Assembly (NCBI RefSeq): GCF_002950945.1
Contig: NZ_CP012673.1
Coordinates: 2,418,001-2,482,000, forward strand
Source: Sorangium cellulosum
GTDB lineage: Bacteria > Myxococcota_A > Polyangia > Polyangiales > Polyangiaceae
Direction of reading: 5' to 3'
DNA length: 64,000 nucleotides
Part shown: positions 17,790-26,141 of the stretch, piece by piece
Layout of the letters: each line of letters opens with the position of its first letter
Numbering within the stretch: the first letter of the stretch is position 1
The notes under the pieces: generated by a model
The model's input: only the letters and a program-made list of their open reading frames with translations
The model's database searches: none
Told to the model about the DNA's origin: nothing
Made by a program: the position numbers and the translations under genes

Positions 17790-18325
17790 CGGGGCGCGGC
17801 CTTCGCCGGCGCCGCCTTCGGGATCACGAAGACGCCGGAGTACCTGGTGCGCAACCCGAACGCGCTGGTGCCCACGCTGGAGGACGGCGACTTCGTCCTG
17901 TGGGAATCGAACGTGATCGTGCGCTACCTGTGCGCGAAGCATGCGGCACGCGGCCTCTACCCGGAGGACCTGCGCACCCGCTTCGACGCCGAGCGCTGGA
18001 TGGACTGGCAGCAGACGACGCTGAACGGCGCCGGCCGCGACGCCTTCATCCAGCTCGTTCGCACGCCCGCGGAGAAGCGCAACGCGCAGGCGATCGCGGC
18101 TTCCGTCGCCGCGACCGAGCCGCTTCTCACGCTGCTCGATACCCACCTCGCAGAGCGGCCCTACATGGCCGGCGAGCGCCTGACGATGGCCGACATCCCC
18201 ATCGCCTGCGAGATGCACCGCTGGTGGGGCCTGCGCCGGCACGCCGCGCGGCTGAGGGCTCTGCATCGCCCTGCCGGGGGCGAAGCCGGGCCGTTTTGGA
18301 CGAGCTCCCGCAGGCTGTGGAGTGA
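17790..18325 (+). pseudogene. Glutathione S-transferase gene, 5'-truncated and frameshifted
   Basis: Just after the sensor stop, a reading frame without its own start reads AFGITKTPEYLVRNPN, LVPTLEDGDFVLWESN, RYLCAKHAARGLYPEDLR and ERPYMAGERLTMADIPIAC. These are the classic thioredoxin-fold edge and C-terminal helices of a GST. The first ~25 residues, including the catalytic Ser/Cys region, are missing. After HRWWGL the frame shifts, and the expected end (AVLDELPQAVE, stop at 18323-18325) is in another frame. The 3' end runs directly into repeat copy A. A further ~100-bp piece of a homologous GST gene lies at 40729-40830. Confidence 0.8.
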
Positions 18326-18378
18326 AGGCGGCCCCTTCGATGCATAGATAAACTATTGAATAGTGTCTTTTTTCAGGA
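18302..18378 (+). repeat. ATGCAT-core intergenic repeat, copy A
   Basis: One of four copies in the window. Read in this orientation it runs CCCGCAGGCTGTGGAGTGAA, then GGCGGCCCCTTCGATGCATA, then GATAAACTATTGAATA. Copies B, C and D (43526-43606, 45828-45889, 51316-51400) match it on the opposite strand. Here the left part overlaps the final codons and stop of the decayed GST gene. The element is longer than a simple palindrome and has no transposase. See the finding on this repeat. Confidence 0.75.
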
Positions 18379-18584
18379 TGGCCGGATCGCACAGAAGAAT
18401 GTTCTGTCAACCCAGGACAGGTCCCGCAGTTGGGGCTTTATATCTTCGAAACGTTTGGACTTCCTTCTCCCTCTTCAGGCCATCTGTCGTGACGCGGCGT
18501 AGCCACCATTGCTGAGCGGAACGCCGGCGGCCGTGCCGGTCTACGCTCGCGCTCGTGCCGGCAAGGCTCGGGCCCGACCGCCCG

Positions 18585-19895
18585 TCAGCGGATCGTCGTG
18601 TAAAGGAGGTTGAAGCACATCTCATCGTTCGACCCCTCACCATACTTCGTCGTCTCCGTACGGCTCCGCGTGTCGAAGCCGCATGTGATGCTGAGGATGT
18701 CGGCGCCCTTCAATTCGAGCGGCGCCTCGTACCACCACAGGTTCTGCCAGTGGAAGTTCCAGCGGTCGACGTCCGTGAAGCACACATCCACGCCATCCAC
18801 CTTCGCCACAGTCCGCTGCGTGTGACCGAGATAGTGCATGTGCGGTAGTGCGCCCCAGACTCGAAGTCCCTTGAAGGCGGGATCAGCGAAGCTCGGGTGC
18901 ATCGCCGACAAGGCAAGCTCGCTCTTCACCTCGACAAGCTGCTGGCCGGGCGGCAACGAGATGTCCGCGACGGAGATATCGATATAGAATCCCCTCGTCA
19001 GCGCTGCATCCCCGCTCAATTGGAGCTGAATCTTCGAACGATCCACGAACGGACCGCCCACCGGTGGGACATTGTAGTGCATCTGTACGACCAGCTTGCG
19101 ACCCGCCGCGTAGCGGATCCCCGTCCCCTCGGGGAATGCGTTCGCGCCGGCGCCTGGAACCCAGATTGCCAGGAGCTCAACCCGGCCGACCCCAACCCCA
19201 CCGAAGCACGTGTACCCGGGCCCCGCCTCGGCTGCGTCCAGAGCGGCCGCCTCTGCGTCCGCCTCGCCGTCCGCCAGCTCGAAGAGCGCCACGTGGTGAA
19301 CGACGCGCGATTCGCCTGGCTGGATATCGTAACCGGTGATGAACGTGTCCGCGTGAATCCCGGGATCGACCATGAAGCAACGGTAATCGTCCAGCTCGCC
19401 CGGATGAGGCTGAGGCGTGTAGTCGACGCCAATATCGAACTGCGCGAGCTCCCCCGTGAGCTTGAGCGTGCTGTCCTCAGGCGGCGGCGGCGCGGCCGCA
19501 GGATCGCCGAGCGGAGCGCCAGCTGCGGACCAACGTCGGAACAGGTCAATCTCTTCGTCGCTCAGCCAGTGGGCGTTCTTGTAGGTGTTGCACGTTCCGT
19601 CGTTGCTGACCGGCATCGGCGGCATCCGCCGGGCCTCCGTGGCGGCCGCCGCGGCCCCGGCCATCTGCTGCGCGACCGTCGGGTCTGAGAGAGAGAAGCG
19701 CCCAATGCCGCCCACCCGGTGGCAGCCGGCGCACTCCCTGTTCACCAGCGGGGCGATGTCCTCGTAATAGGTAGGCTCGTTCCCGCCGACAGGGCTCGGT
19801 GTTGGAACGTCCCGTCCTGAAACGTCCTCGCCGCCGCAACCCGCGCCCCCCATGAGCGCGAACAGCGTCAGCATCGCGATGCTACAAAATTTCAT
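18585..19895 (-). CDS. Lipoprotein with haem c motif and copper type II monooxygenase-like domain (copy 2)
   Basis: 436 residues. ATG at 19893-19895 has GGAGG six bases upstream; the open frame continues upstream only because it is antisense to the AraC gene. The lipobox is GGAGC (Cys20) and the haem c motif CAGCH is at 55-59. His clusters VVHHVAL, VVQMHYN and PHMHYLG line up with those of the copy at 2772-4253, as do RCFMVDPG and the C-terminal Cys-containing strands. It is shorter than copy 1 mainly through missing loops. It is divergent from an AraC paralogue with only 55 bases between the starts. Role as for copy 1; substrate unknown. Confidence 0.85.
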   Translation of the reverse strand: MKFCSIAMLTLFALMGGAGCGGEDVSGRDVPTPSPVGGNEPTYYEDIAPLVNRECAGCHRVGGIGRFSLSDPTVAQQMAGAAAAATEARRMPPMPVSNDGTCNTYKNAHWLSDEEIDLFRRWSAAGAPLGDPAAAPPPPEDSTLKLTGELAQFDIGVDYTPQPHPGELDDYRCFMVDPGIHADTFITGYDIQPGESRVVHHVALFELADGEADAEAAALDAAEAGPGYTCFGGVGVGRVELLAIWVPGAGANAFPEGTGIRYAAGRKLVVQMHYNVPPVGGPFVDRSKIQLQLSGDAALTRGFYIDISVADISLPPGQQLVEVKSELALSAMHPSFADPAFKGLRVWGALPHMHYLGHTQRTVAKVDGVDVCFTDVDRWNFHWQNLWWYEAPLELKGADILSITCGFDTRSRTETTKYGEGSNDEMCFNLLYTTIR

Positions 19896-19950
19896 GCCGT
19901 CCTCCACGGCGTGAATTTTAGGCACTCCCGTGTCACCCTTGAAGGACCCG

Positions 19951-21105
19951 ATGCGACATTCTACGGACAGTTCGCGACAGGACGCCGATCGAAAGCCCAC
20001 GGAAGAGCCGCACACGTCGAGCTCGGTGGACACACGCGGCCCCCGAAAACGGGCAGTTAGGCTGGACGCCACGCTGCCGTCTGTGGAGACGATATACGCG
20101 AGCCGAATCTCGCCCTTCGTGCGGTATGCGTCACGCGCTGGCTGGTCCGAGGACGCGCTCGCAGAGCTGTGCCGCCGCCACGGCGTCAGCCGCGCCGTGC
20201 TAGACAGCCTCACGGCCCGCGTCCCAGCAGACGGCGCGTTCGCGCTCGTTCAGGAGATCTGCGCCGCCAGCCAGGACGACAACCTCGGACTCCACCTCGC
20301 CCTCGAGGCGAGCGCGAGCTGGATGTCCCTCCTCGGTGTCCTCGGGATGAGCCTCACGAACGTCCGCGAGGCGCTCGAGGTCAGTTGCGGGTACGCTCGC
20401 CGCATGAACACCCGCGCCGCCATGAACACTTTTGTGAATGAAAGCGGCCAGATCCATATACGCTGCAACCCCGAGCTGCACGAGCCGCGTCATTTCGCCG
20501 AGGCAAACCTGGGTGCCACCCTCACGATACTCTGCCGCTCCACAGCCACGACGATCAAGGCCCATTGGGTGAGCTTCCGCCATGCGGCGCCCGCGGCCCT
20601 GACCGACCATATGTCGCTCTTCGGGACGACCGACCTGCGCTTCCGAGCGCCGATCAGCGAGCTCGTACTCCCGGCGTACGCGCTCGATCTCCCGCTCCGC
20701 AACGCTGATCCAGCCCTGGCGGCGTACATGCGCAGCCAGGCAGATACGCTGCTCGAAGCGATGGGTGGAGACGATATCGCCAGCGTGGTCCGGCGGTGTC
20801 TGCGCGACGCCCTCGAGCGGGGCGCAAAGCCATCGATCGGCGGCGTGGCGCGCAGTTTCAAGATGACGAGCCGCACGTTGCAACGACGCCTCGCCGAGGC
20901 CGAGGTCCAGTTCTCCACCCTCCTGGAGCAGGTCCGCTGCGAGCAGGCCATGACGCTTCTCCAGCGCCCGCAGGCCAATCTCGAGGATGTCGCCGAGCGC
21001 GTCGGCTTCTCCGACGTGCGCTCGTTCCGCCGCGCCTTGAAGCGCCGGACCGGCCGGACGCCGTCAGAGCTCCGTCGGTACAATCACGATGACGCCGTGC
21101 CGTGA
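19951..21105 (+). CDS. AraC-family regulator, copy 2
   Basis: 384 residues. ATG at 19951 with GAAGGA just upstream is preferred over the in-frame GTG at 19930 because the spacing and first residues (MRHSTDSSRQ) match the paralogue at 4615. The sensor domain (GMSLTNVREALE, LFGTTDLRFRAPISELVLPAYALDLP) and the C-terminal double helix-turn-helix (RVGFSDVRSFRRALKRRTGRTPSEL) share long identical blocks with copy 1. Differences concentrate around residues 130-190 of the sensor, which suggests a different ligand. Probably controls the adjacent monooxygenase-like gene. Confidence 0.9.
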   Translation: MRHSTDSSRQDADRKPTEEPHTSSSVDTRGPRKRAVRLDATLPSVETIYASRISPFVRYASRAGWSEDALAELCRRHGVSRAVLDSLTARVPADGAFALVQEICAASQDDNLGLHLALEASASWMSLLGVLGMSLTNVREALEVSCGYARRMNTRAAMNTFVNESGQIHIRCNPELHEPRHFAEANLGATLTILCRSTATTIKAHWVSFRHAAPAALTDHMSLFGTTDLRFRAPISELVLPAYALDLPLRNADPALAAYMRSQADTLLEAMGGDDIASVVRRCLRDALERGAKPSIGGVARSFKMTSRTLQRRLAEAEVQFSTLLEQVRCEQAMTLLQRPQANLEDVAERVGFSDVRSFRRALKRRTGRTPSELRRYNHDDAVP

Positions 21106-21154
21106 CTGCCCAGCGCTGTCCGCTCCCGACGAGCACGCGGAGCTTTCACGTGAC

Positions 21155-21773
21155 CTAAATAGCCGATCCTGAATCTGCAACGGGCGAGCTGAGCGCCGGG
21201 CGCAGGCTCGCGGGCGACCCCGGGTACGGGGAGATGGCCTTCAGGCAATCATCTACCTCCTTGACGAGTTCCTCGATGCTCGCGCACCGATGGTTGCGGG
21301 TGACGTTGTCGTGGACCTGCTTCCAGACCCGTTCGATGCGGTTGTACTGGGGCGCGTACGGCGGCAGGAAGTGCAGCACGAGCTTGCCTGCCGTAGACTC
21401 GACGGATGCCCGGGTCCTCTTGCTCGTGTGGATGCCGAAGTCGTCGACGATGACGTGCAGCCGCCGGTAGCGCCGGTAGCGGCGGAGCAGCGCGGCCAGC
21501 GCCGCGATGAACAAGTCGCTGCTCTTGCGAGCGCCGAACGCCCACGTCAGCTTGCCCGAGCCGATCGTCAGCGCGCCGGCGACGTAGCGCTTCTGGTTGT
21601 CCGTCGGCGAGGAAGCGGGAGCGGACGCGGCTGATGGTCGAGCGAGCCACCTGGAGTTGCTCCGCGATACTTGCCGGCGTCGCTCCGGCATCCAACCTCA
21701 GCAGTATCAGGCAGCGGATTCGGTAGGGCCATCGGGCCCGTGTCAGCTGCCGCTTGCGGCGGGTCGCGGCTCT
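21155..21773 (-). mobile_element. IS630-family transposase remnant with internal deletion
   Basis: The 5' part (minus strand, from 21773) encodes a helix-turn-helix, LRLDAGATPASIAEQLQVAR then STISRVRSRFLADG. The 3' part, in a different frame from about 21610, encodes the C-terminal half of the DDE domain: HVIVDDFGIHTSK, then LHFLPPYAPQYNRIERVWKQ and HDNVTRNH, with the second Asp and the Glu of the IS630 triad. The middle third, including the first catalytic Asp, is gone and the two halves are out of frame. No active transposase can be made. I found no clean terminal inverted repeats. Confidence 0.8.
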
Positions 21774-21821
21774 TCAGCGCCCGCCCCTTCCGGCGATGCC
21801 GCTGCATTGGAGTGCGCCGCT

Positions 21822-22037
21822 TCATCGATCCCCTGTCGGCTTGCGCCGCACGTACCCGCGCTCGAGTGCGCCCAGGACCTGCAGCGCTACGAGCGCCTGC
21901 AGCAAGGCCTCCCGGTCGCGAGGCCTGCGGGCGCCAAGCCCCAAGTTGAGCACGGCGCTCCAGAGCAGCCGGAGCCGGGCGAGGAGATCGCGCGCCTCGA
22001 CGGGTCCGTGGGGGCACGCCGCCTGCTGCTCGGCCAT
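21822..22037 (-). CDS. Hypothetical small protein (71 aa)
   Basis: A short minus-strand frame ending at 21822, with ATG at 22035-22037. It reads MAEQQAACPHGPVEARDLLA, then RLRLLWSAVLNLGLGARRPR, then ALLQALVALQVLGALERG: amphipathic, Leu/Ala-rich helices. A GTG 11 codons upstream is an alternative start with GGGAGG nearby. The stop overlaps as ATGA the start of another frame (MKRRTPMQRHRRKGRALK...) that soon runs out of frame into the IS630 remnant, so a third gene may have been broken there. It follows the 70-aa gene at 22084-22296. Family unknown. Confidence 0.4.
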   Translation of the reverse strand: MAEQQAACPHGPVEARDLLARLRLLWSAVLNLGLGARRPRDREALLQALVALQVLGALERGYVRRKPTGDR

Positions 22038-22083
22038 GCGGTGCAGGTCCGTGCAGGCCACCTCCCGGCGGCGGTAGGCCTTA

Positions 22084-22296
22084 CTACCGGCGCGAGCTTG
22101 CTCGCCCCTCCGGTTCCAGGCCGAGCAGCCGGCCGATGGCCTCGTGAACCACCCGGGCCCCCTCTCCATCCCCGAGGGCGACGGCGCGGCTCAGGGTGCC
22201 GGCGAGCGAGGCAACCACGGCGGCCCGAGGCGAGGGATCGACCATCGCGAGCTCGCCGAGCCCCACGCTCGCCGGTTGGGCCGGGGTTGGGTCCAT
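22084..22296 (-). CDS. Hypothetical small protein (70 aa)
   Basis: ATG at 22294-22296 is preceded at optimal distance by GGGAGG, a strong ribosome binding site in an otherwise weak region, which is the main support for this short gene. The product, MDPTPAQPASVGLGELAMVD, then VVASLAGTLSRAVALGDGEGARVVHEAIGRLLG in two stretches, is mostly one long helix with a charged tail. It precedes the 71-aa gene at 21822-22037 by about 46 bases, so the two may be a pair. I do not know the family; the composition suggests a small cytosolic helical protein. Confidence 0.5.
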   Translation of the reverse strand: MDPTPAQPASVGLGELAMVDPSPRAAVVASLAGTLSRAVALGDGEGARVVHEAIGRLLGLEPEGRASSRR

Positions 22297-22411
22297 GCCT
22301 CCCGAGGGGGTTCGATCCGTCGTCACACCCCCCTGAAATCCCGGGGAAAGCGGCGGTTCGCGACGGTTCGCCACCGAGGCGGAATCCTGGCGGGATGTCT
22401 GACACACGAAG

Positions 22412-23371
22412 CTAATGCAGGCGCAGCTGCACCCCCAGCGTGCCGGTGAAGCCGCCGAGGGGCAGCTTCGGCTCGGGCTTGAGGTGCACCCGGAAGTTGG
22501 TCCCGTGGATCTGCAGGAAGGCCTCGGCGCCGCCGACGAGCGCCACGGCGGCATCCGCAGGCCACACGAGGTCGACCGCCCCGCGCGCCCCGAGCCCCCA
22601 GCTCTGCGCCGTCTTGGCCGGCTCGGGGGGCCTCGCCGGATCCATCGGCTTGGCCGGGGCCGGGTCGGTCGGCTCGGCCTCATCGCGGGCTGCGGCCCTC
22701 GTCCAGCCCGCGACCGCCTCGATCCTCGTCCGCACGAGCACGTCGAGCGGCTCGATCGGCGCGGCGAGGCCGCCCCCGCCGCCGAGCGTGAGCCACTGCA
22801 CCGACAGCCCGGGCGCCGGGTCGCGCGTCGCCGCGGCGGCATAGGACGCCGACAGCGTCCCGAAGAACCCGGAGCGCGGGTCGAGCACCGCCGCCATGAT
22901 CCAGCCGCCGATCCGGGCGGGCCCGCCCTCGAGCCCGCTGCCGGCGAGCCCGCCGGCGCCGGCGAACCAGCCCACCGGCCGCGGCGGCGCCTCCCCGGCG
23001 GTGCGCCCGGGATCGGCGCCGGCCGGGGGCGCCGGGGCGCCGGCGCGCGCCGCCGCCATCGCCGCGACCGTCAGCCCCGCGGTGCGGTAGCGATCGGGCA
23101 GCGGGTCCTCGTCGCGGAACTCGAGCTCGCGCGAGTGCAGCGCGCCATCAGGCGAGCCGAGCGACGCGACGTCGACCCGCAGGCGGCGATGGTCCGGCCC
23201 GTCCAGCCAGACCACGGCGAGCGCCCTGATCGAGCCCCCGGTGCGCTTCGGATCGCCGAGCACACACCCGCCGCCGCCGGCCGCACGGGAGCACGCCTCG
23301 ACGAGGATCGCCGCGAGCTCGCCGCTCACGGCGGGGCCCGAAGCGATGTCGACAACGATCGGAGCCGCCAC
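22412..23371 (-). CDS. Hypothetical protein with energy-transducer-like front and beta-rich C-terminus
   Basis: About 319 residues from the GTG at 23369-23371; an in-frame ATG at 23441-23443 would add 24 residues of poor quality. The start VAAPIVVDIASGPAVSGELA reads as a genuine N-terminus. There follow two Cys (GGGGCVLGD), LRVDVASLGSPDGALHSREL, a helix LTVAAMAAARAG, a Pro/Gly/Ala linker, then a C-terminal region of alternating strands (GFFGTLSASYAAAA, LSVQWLTLGGGGGL, VALVGGAEAFLQIHG, FTGTLGVQLRLH). The ending on alternating residues suggests a small outer-membrane barrel or a domain of similar character. No known family recognised. Confidence 0.55.
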   Translation of the reverse strand: MAAPIVVDIASGPAVSGELAAILVEACSRAAGGGGCVLGDPKRTGGSIRALAVVWLDGPDHRRLRVDVASLGSPDGALHSRELEFRDEDPLPDRYRTAGLTVAAMAAARAGAPAPPAGADPGRTAGEAPPRPVGWFAGAGGLAGSGLEGGPARIGGWIMAAVLDPRSGFFGTLSASYAAAATRDPAPGLSVQWLTLGGGGGLAAPIEPLDVLVRTRIEAVAGWTRAAARDEAEPTDPAPAKPMDPARPPEPAKTAQSWGLGARGAVDLVWPADAAVALVGGAEAFLQIHGTNFRVHLKPEPKLPLGGFTGTLGVQLRLH

Positions 23372-23445
23372 GGAAGATTCTACCCGAGGTAGAGCTACCG
23401 GATGGGGAGGCGTGGATGCAACTTCCGTCGAGCCTCCAGCCATCT

Positions 23446-23550
23446 CGTGTCGGACCGGCCCTCATCACGCGCCGCGTCCCGCTCGACCGCTGGGCCGAGG
23501 CGCTCGTGCGAGAGCCGGCGGACGTGAAGCCGAGCGTGACCTTCACGTGA
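23446..23550 (+). pseudogene. C-terminal shard of a zinc-type alcohol dehydrogenase
   Basis: A plus-strand frame ending in TGA at 23548-23550 reads ALITRRVPLDRWAEALVREP then ADVKPSVTFT. This is the familiar last segment of medium-chain dehydrogenases ('...LITHRFPLDRWEEAF...KPDDVIKVV'). Nothing upstream on this strand continues the gene; the region is the antisense front of the 22412-23371 gene. It is probably the stump of a deletion. Confidence 0.55.
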
Positions 23551-23565
23551 GCGCGGCCCGGGGGC

Positions 23566-24321
23566 TCACGCCCGGCGGAGCAGGATCGTGTCGTCTTCCT
23601 GGCGCAGCCGGTACGTCCCGTCCTCGGTCCGACACCGCGCGGCGTGCCCGCGGATCTTCTCGTCGAGCGCGCGCGCCTCGGGCTCCGTCAGCGCGGCGAG
23701 CTGCTCGGCAGAGTAGCAGTCCGCGAGCACGAAGAAGCGGCACAAGGTGACCATCTCCTCGAACGTCGCCGCCGTGTAGGCGTTGTGGCTCCCGACCACG
23801 TCGAACGCGAGCTGTTTGTCCCGCAGGGTCTCGAGCAGCACGGAGCTGTCGATGACCGTCGACGTGAAATCGAGGTGCAGCTCGTAGTTCTGGCCCCGGG
23901 GGGCGCCGAGCACGATCGCGCAGTATCCCCCCGGGCGCACGAACGCGAGCAGCCTGTCGATGAAGCCGCCCCACGCCGCGACGGGCACGTGGTAGAGCAC
24001 GTGGGAGCACAGGACGAGGTCGTACCGTTTCGGCGACTCGAACCGCTCGAACACGTCGCGGACGATCTCCGCGCCGGCCGGCGCCGACGAGCCCAGCTGC
24101 GCGTCGTTCGGCTCGATCAGGGTCATCGCGCCGAAGTAGGGGGCGAGCCGCCCGGCGATGGCGCCCGGGCCGGCGCCGACGTCCAGCAAAGACGGCTTCT
24201 CGGGCAGGTCGGGGACGACGTGCTGCCGGATGGCCTCCGCGATGTTCTCCGGGTGCCTGGAGGTCTCGGAGAGGAGGCGGAACGCCGTGGCGTAGTCCTC
24301 GGGCGACATCGTGATGCGCAT
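23566..24321 (-). CDS. Class I SAM-dependent methyltransferase
   Basis: 251 residues. The Rossmann-fold SAM motif I is LLDVGAGPG (45-53). Acidic residue motif II is TLIEPND and the post-strand-4 motif is YDLVLCSHVLYHV. RPGGYCAIVLGAPRG follows, typical of Methyltransf_11/25 enzymes acting on small molecules. The C-terminal ~100 residues (FDVVGSHNAYTAATFEEMVTL, LRQEDDTILLRRA) are the specificity region. It is a single gene with no operon partner, so the substrate cannot be guessed. The stop is 16 bases from the plus-strand dehydrogenase shard. Confidence 0.88.
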   Translation of the reverse strand: MRITMSPEDYATAFRLLSETSRHPENIAEAIRQHVVPDLPEKPSLLDVGAGPGAIAGRLAPYFGAMTLIEPNDAQLGSSAPAGAEIVRDVFERFESPKRYDLVLCSHVLYHVPVAAWGGFIDRLLAFVRPGGYCAIVLGAPRGQNYELHLDFTSTVIDSSVLLETLRDKQLAFDVVGSHNAYTAATFEEMVTLCRFFVLADCYSAEQLAALTEPEARALDEKIRGHAARCRTEDGTYRLRQEDDTILLRRA

Positions 24322-24801
24322 GCTGCGTCTCCTGTTCGTGAGCCTCTCTATACCCGAAATCCATTGAGCTCATGGGTCCGTTCTGGGCGCTGAGCTCTTC
24401 CGCCCGCGCAGCGCCGGGTCGGTCAGGGACCGCAGCGGACGGCCTTCTCCTTACATCTCGCGAGCACGCGTAGCCTTCTGGCCCGGGCGTTCACGTCTCC
24501 TTCATCCGGACACCCGGGGAGTCCTTCGCAGGCCGCCGCCACGCCCGCGCGGTTGCAGAGGGGGGAGGCGGTGGTAGGTTGACGTGTGGGGGTGAACGCT
24601 CCGGAGCCGGCGGGCGCAGGGCACGTCACGGCGCGAAAGGTTGTCTGTGCGCGTCGAACCAGCGCGCGGTGAGCGCTGGCGACGGGAGGTGCGGGTCACG
24701 CGAGCGGGGCTCCGGACGACAACAAGCGCGTCTCCCGGCGGGGGGGGGGGGCGCGCTCGTGCAGCTGTCGCAGCGAATGGAGGGGACGGGTGAGGTGGGC
24801 G
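24322..24801. other. Intergenic 480 bp with a possible cysteine-rich shard and a G12 tract
   Basis: No intact gene. On the minus strand 24423-24560 reads LCNRAGVAAACEGLPGCPDE then ARARRLRVLARCKEKAVRCG with a clean stop. This looks like the C-terminal end of a secreted Cys-rich protein, but it has no start. A run of 12 G at 24740-24751 lies ~50 bases upstream of the lipase start. Nothing else stands out. Confidence 0.4.
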
Positions 24802-26082
24802 ATGAAGAACGAGCGTTCGTGGTCCGGTGACGGCTTGCCGAACCATGCCGTTGATGCGCGCGTCGCTGATACCTTTCAGCGTGCCATTTCTCTCTTCCCT
24901 GAGGAGTGGGCGGCTGCCGCGGCGCGCAAGAGGACCGTTGACGTCGTCAACGAGCTCGCGAACGTGAGCGAAGGAGCATATAACCATAATGCTGCATCCC
25001 TGCTCGCCGCCGCATCCGCATGGGCGTACTCTGATAACGAAGAGGTCGCCAGGATGATGGAAAAACGCGGGTTCTCGAATGTCTGCGTCACGTTCGCCTT
25101 CGAGAACCAGGGTTTGCTGATGGATTCCCTCGCACACGTCATCCAGAGCAGGGACGGGCGGGTGGTCATCCTCAGCTTTCGGGGCTCGCAGCTGCACCCC
25201 GTGATCAACTGGCTGGCGAACATCAACATCAAGCCGGACCCGTTCCACGCCGCGGGGCGTGTGCACGGTAGCTTTTATACCGGCATCCTGTCGGTGTGGC
25301 CACGCGTGAGAGAGCACCTCTTGGGCGCCAAGAACGGCGAGTCCGTCTGTAGAGTATGGCAGCGCACCGCGCCAAGTAAATTCTGCGATCCGGATTTCGT
25401 GTGGGGCGATACGCCTGGTACCTGCGGCGAGGTGCCGAGCTTGCGGGAGCAGGACCCCCGACGCGTCCACCGGGCGAAGCTACGATCCGTTGTAGGGGCG
25501 CTCGAGGAGGCGCTCCGGTTCAAGCTGGAGGCGCTCTACATTACCGGTCACAGCCTGGGCGGCGCGCTGGCCGTCCTCGCGGCCGCGCTGATCTACTCGG
25601 ACGAGGAGCTCAAGGAGCTGCGTCCGCTGCTGCGCGGGATCTACACATTCGGCCAGCCGATGGTCGGCGATCGGGCTTTTGCCAAGACGTTCGAGAGACA
25701 GTTCGGGAGCAAGCTGTTCCGGCACATTTACAACAGAGACGTGGTGCCTCACATGCCGCCGCGTTCGGCAGGCCGCTTCGAGCACTTCGGTCAGGAGTAC
25801 AGGTCGACGCCCGCGGGCTGGATCAGCAACGGGAGGCCGATCGCGCGCCAGGTGCGCTTCGCGATACCCGCCCTGGCCGGCAGCCTTGCGTCCTGGTTCG
25901 CTGACCAGTTCCCCATCGGTCCTCTGCTCCCCGACGGCCGATCCTGGTCCTGGGTCAAGCGCAGGCTCTTGCCCCCCATCCTGCGTAAGCCACACGAGTT
26001 CCTCTACTCGATGACCGATCACCTGCCGATTCATTACCTGCGCGCTTCACGTACGGTCCTCCCTGGCAGCGAGTTCTTGTGA
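24802..26082 (+). CDS. Class 3 lipase-like serine hydrolase
   Basis: 426 residues from ATG 24802. It matches the Lipase_3 (Rhizomucor-type) fold: VVILSFRGSQLHPVINWLAN (oxyanion-side strand), then HGSFYTGI, nucleophile elbow GHSLGG at ~249, IYTFGQPMVGD with the catalytic Asp region (RHIYNRDVVPHMPP) and a C-terminal His (DHLPIHYL). There is no signal peptide, so it may act in the cytosol or leave by an unclassified route. A Cys-containing insertion (SKFCDPDFVWGDTPGTCGEV) lies before the nucleophile. The long C-terminal part includes a moderately hydrophobic segment (AIPALAGSLASWFADQFPIG). It is a single gene. Substrate unknown. Confidence 0.85.
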   Translation: MKNERSWSGDGLPNHAVDARVADTFQRAISLFPEEWAAAAARKRTVDVVNELANVSEGAYNHNAASLLAAASAWAYSDNEEVARMMEKRGFSNVCVTFAFENQGLLMDSLAHVIQSRDGRVVILSFRGSQLHPVINWLANINIKPDPFHAAGRVHGSFYTGILSVWPRVREHLLGAKNGESVCRVWQRTAPSKFCDPDFVWGDTPGTCGEVPSLREQDPRRVHRAKLRSVVGALEEALRFKLEALYITGHSLGGALAVLAAALIYSDEELKELRPLLRGIYTFGQPMVGDRAFAKTFERQFGSKLFRHIYNRDVVPHMPPRSAGRFEHFGQEYRSTPAGWISNGRPIARQVRFAIPALAGSLASWFADQFPIGPLLPDGRSWSWVKRRLLPPILRKPHEFLYSMTDHLPIHYLRASRTVLPGSEFL

Positions 26083-26141
26083 GCGCGTCGGCGTCACGGC
26101 TCTCCCGCCCGTGATGGCGACCTGCCGGTGGGGTTGTCTCT

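Noticed and set aside
21568..22017. Longer minus-strand frame (MPPRTRRGARS...) across the IS630 front as a gene
   Set aside because: It is out of frame with the helix-turn-helix that matches IS630 and has no ribosome binding site; only the piece after its internal Met might be a broken small gene.
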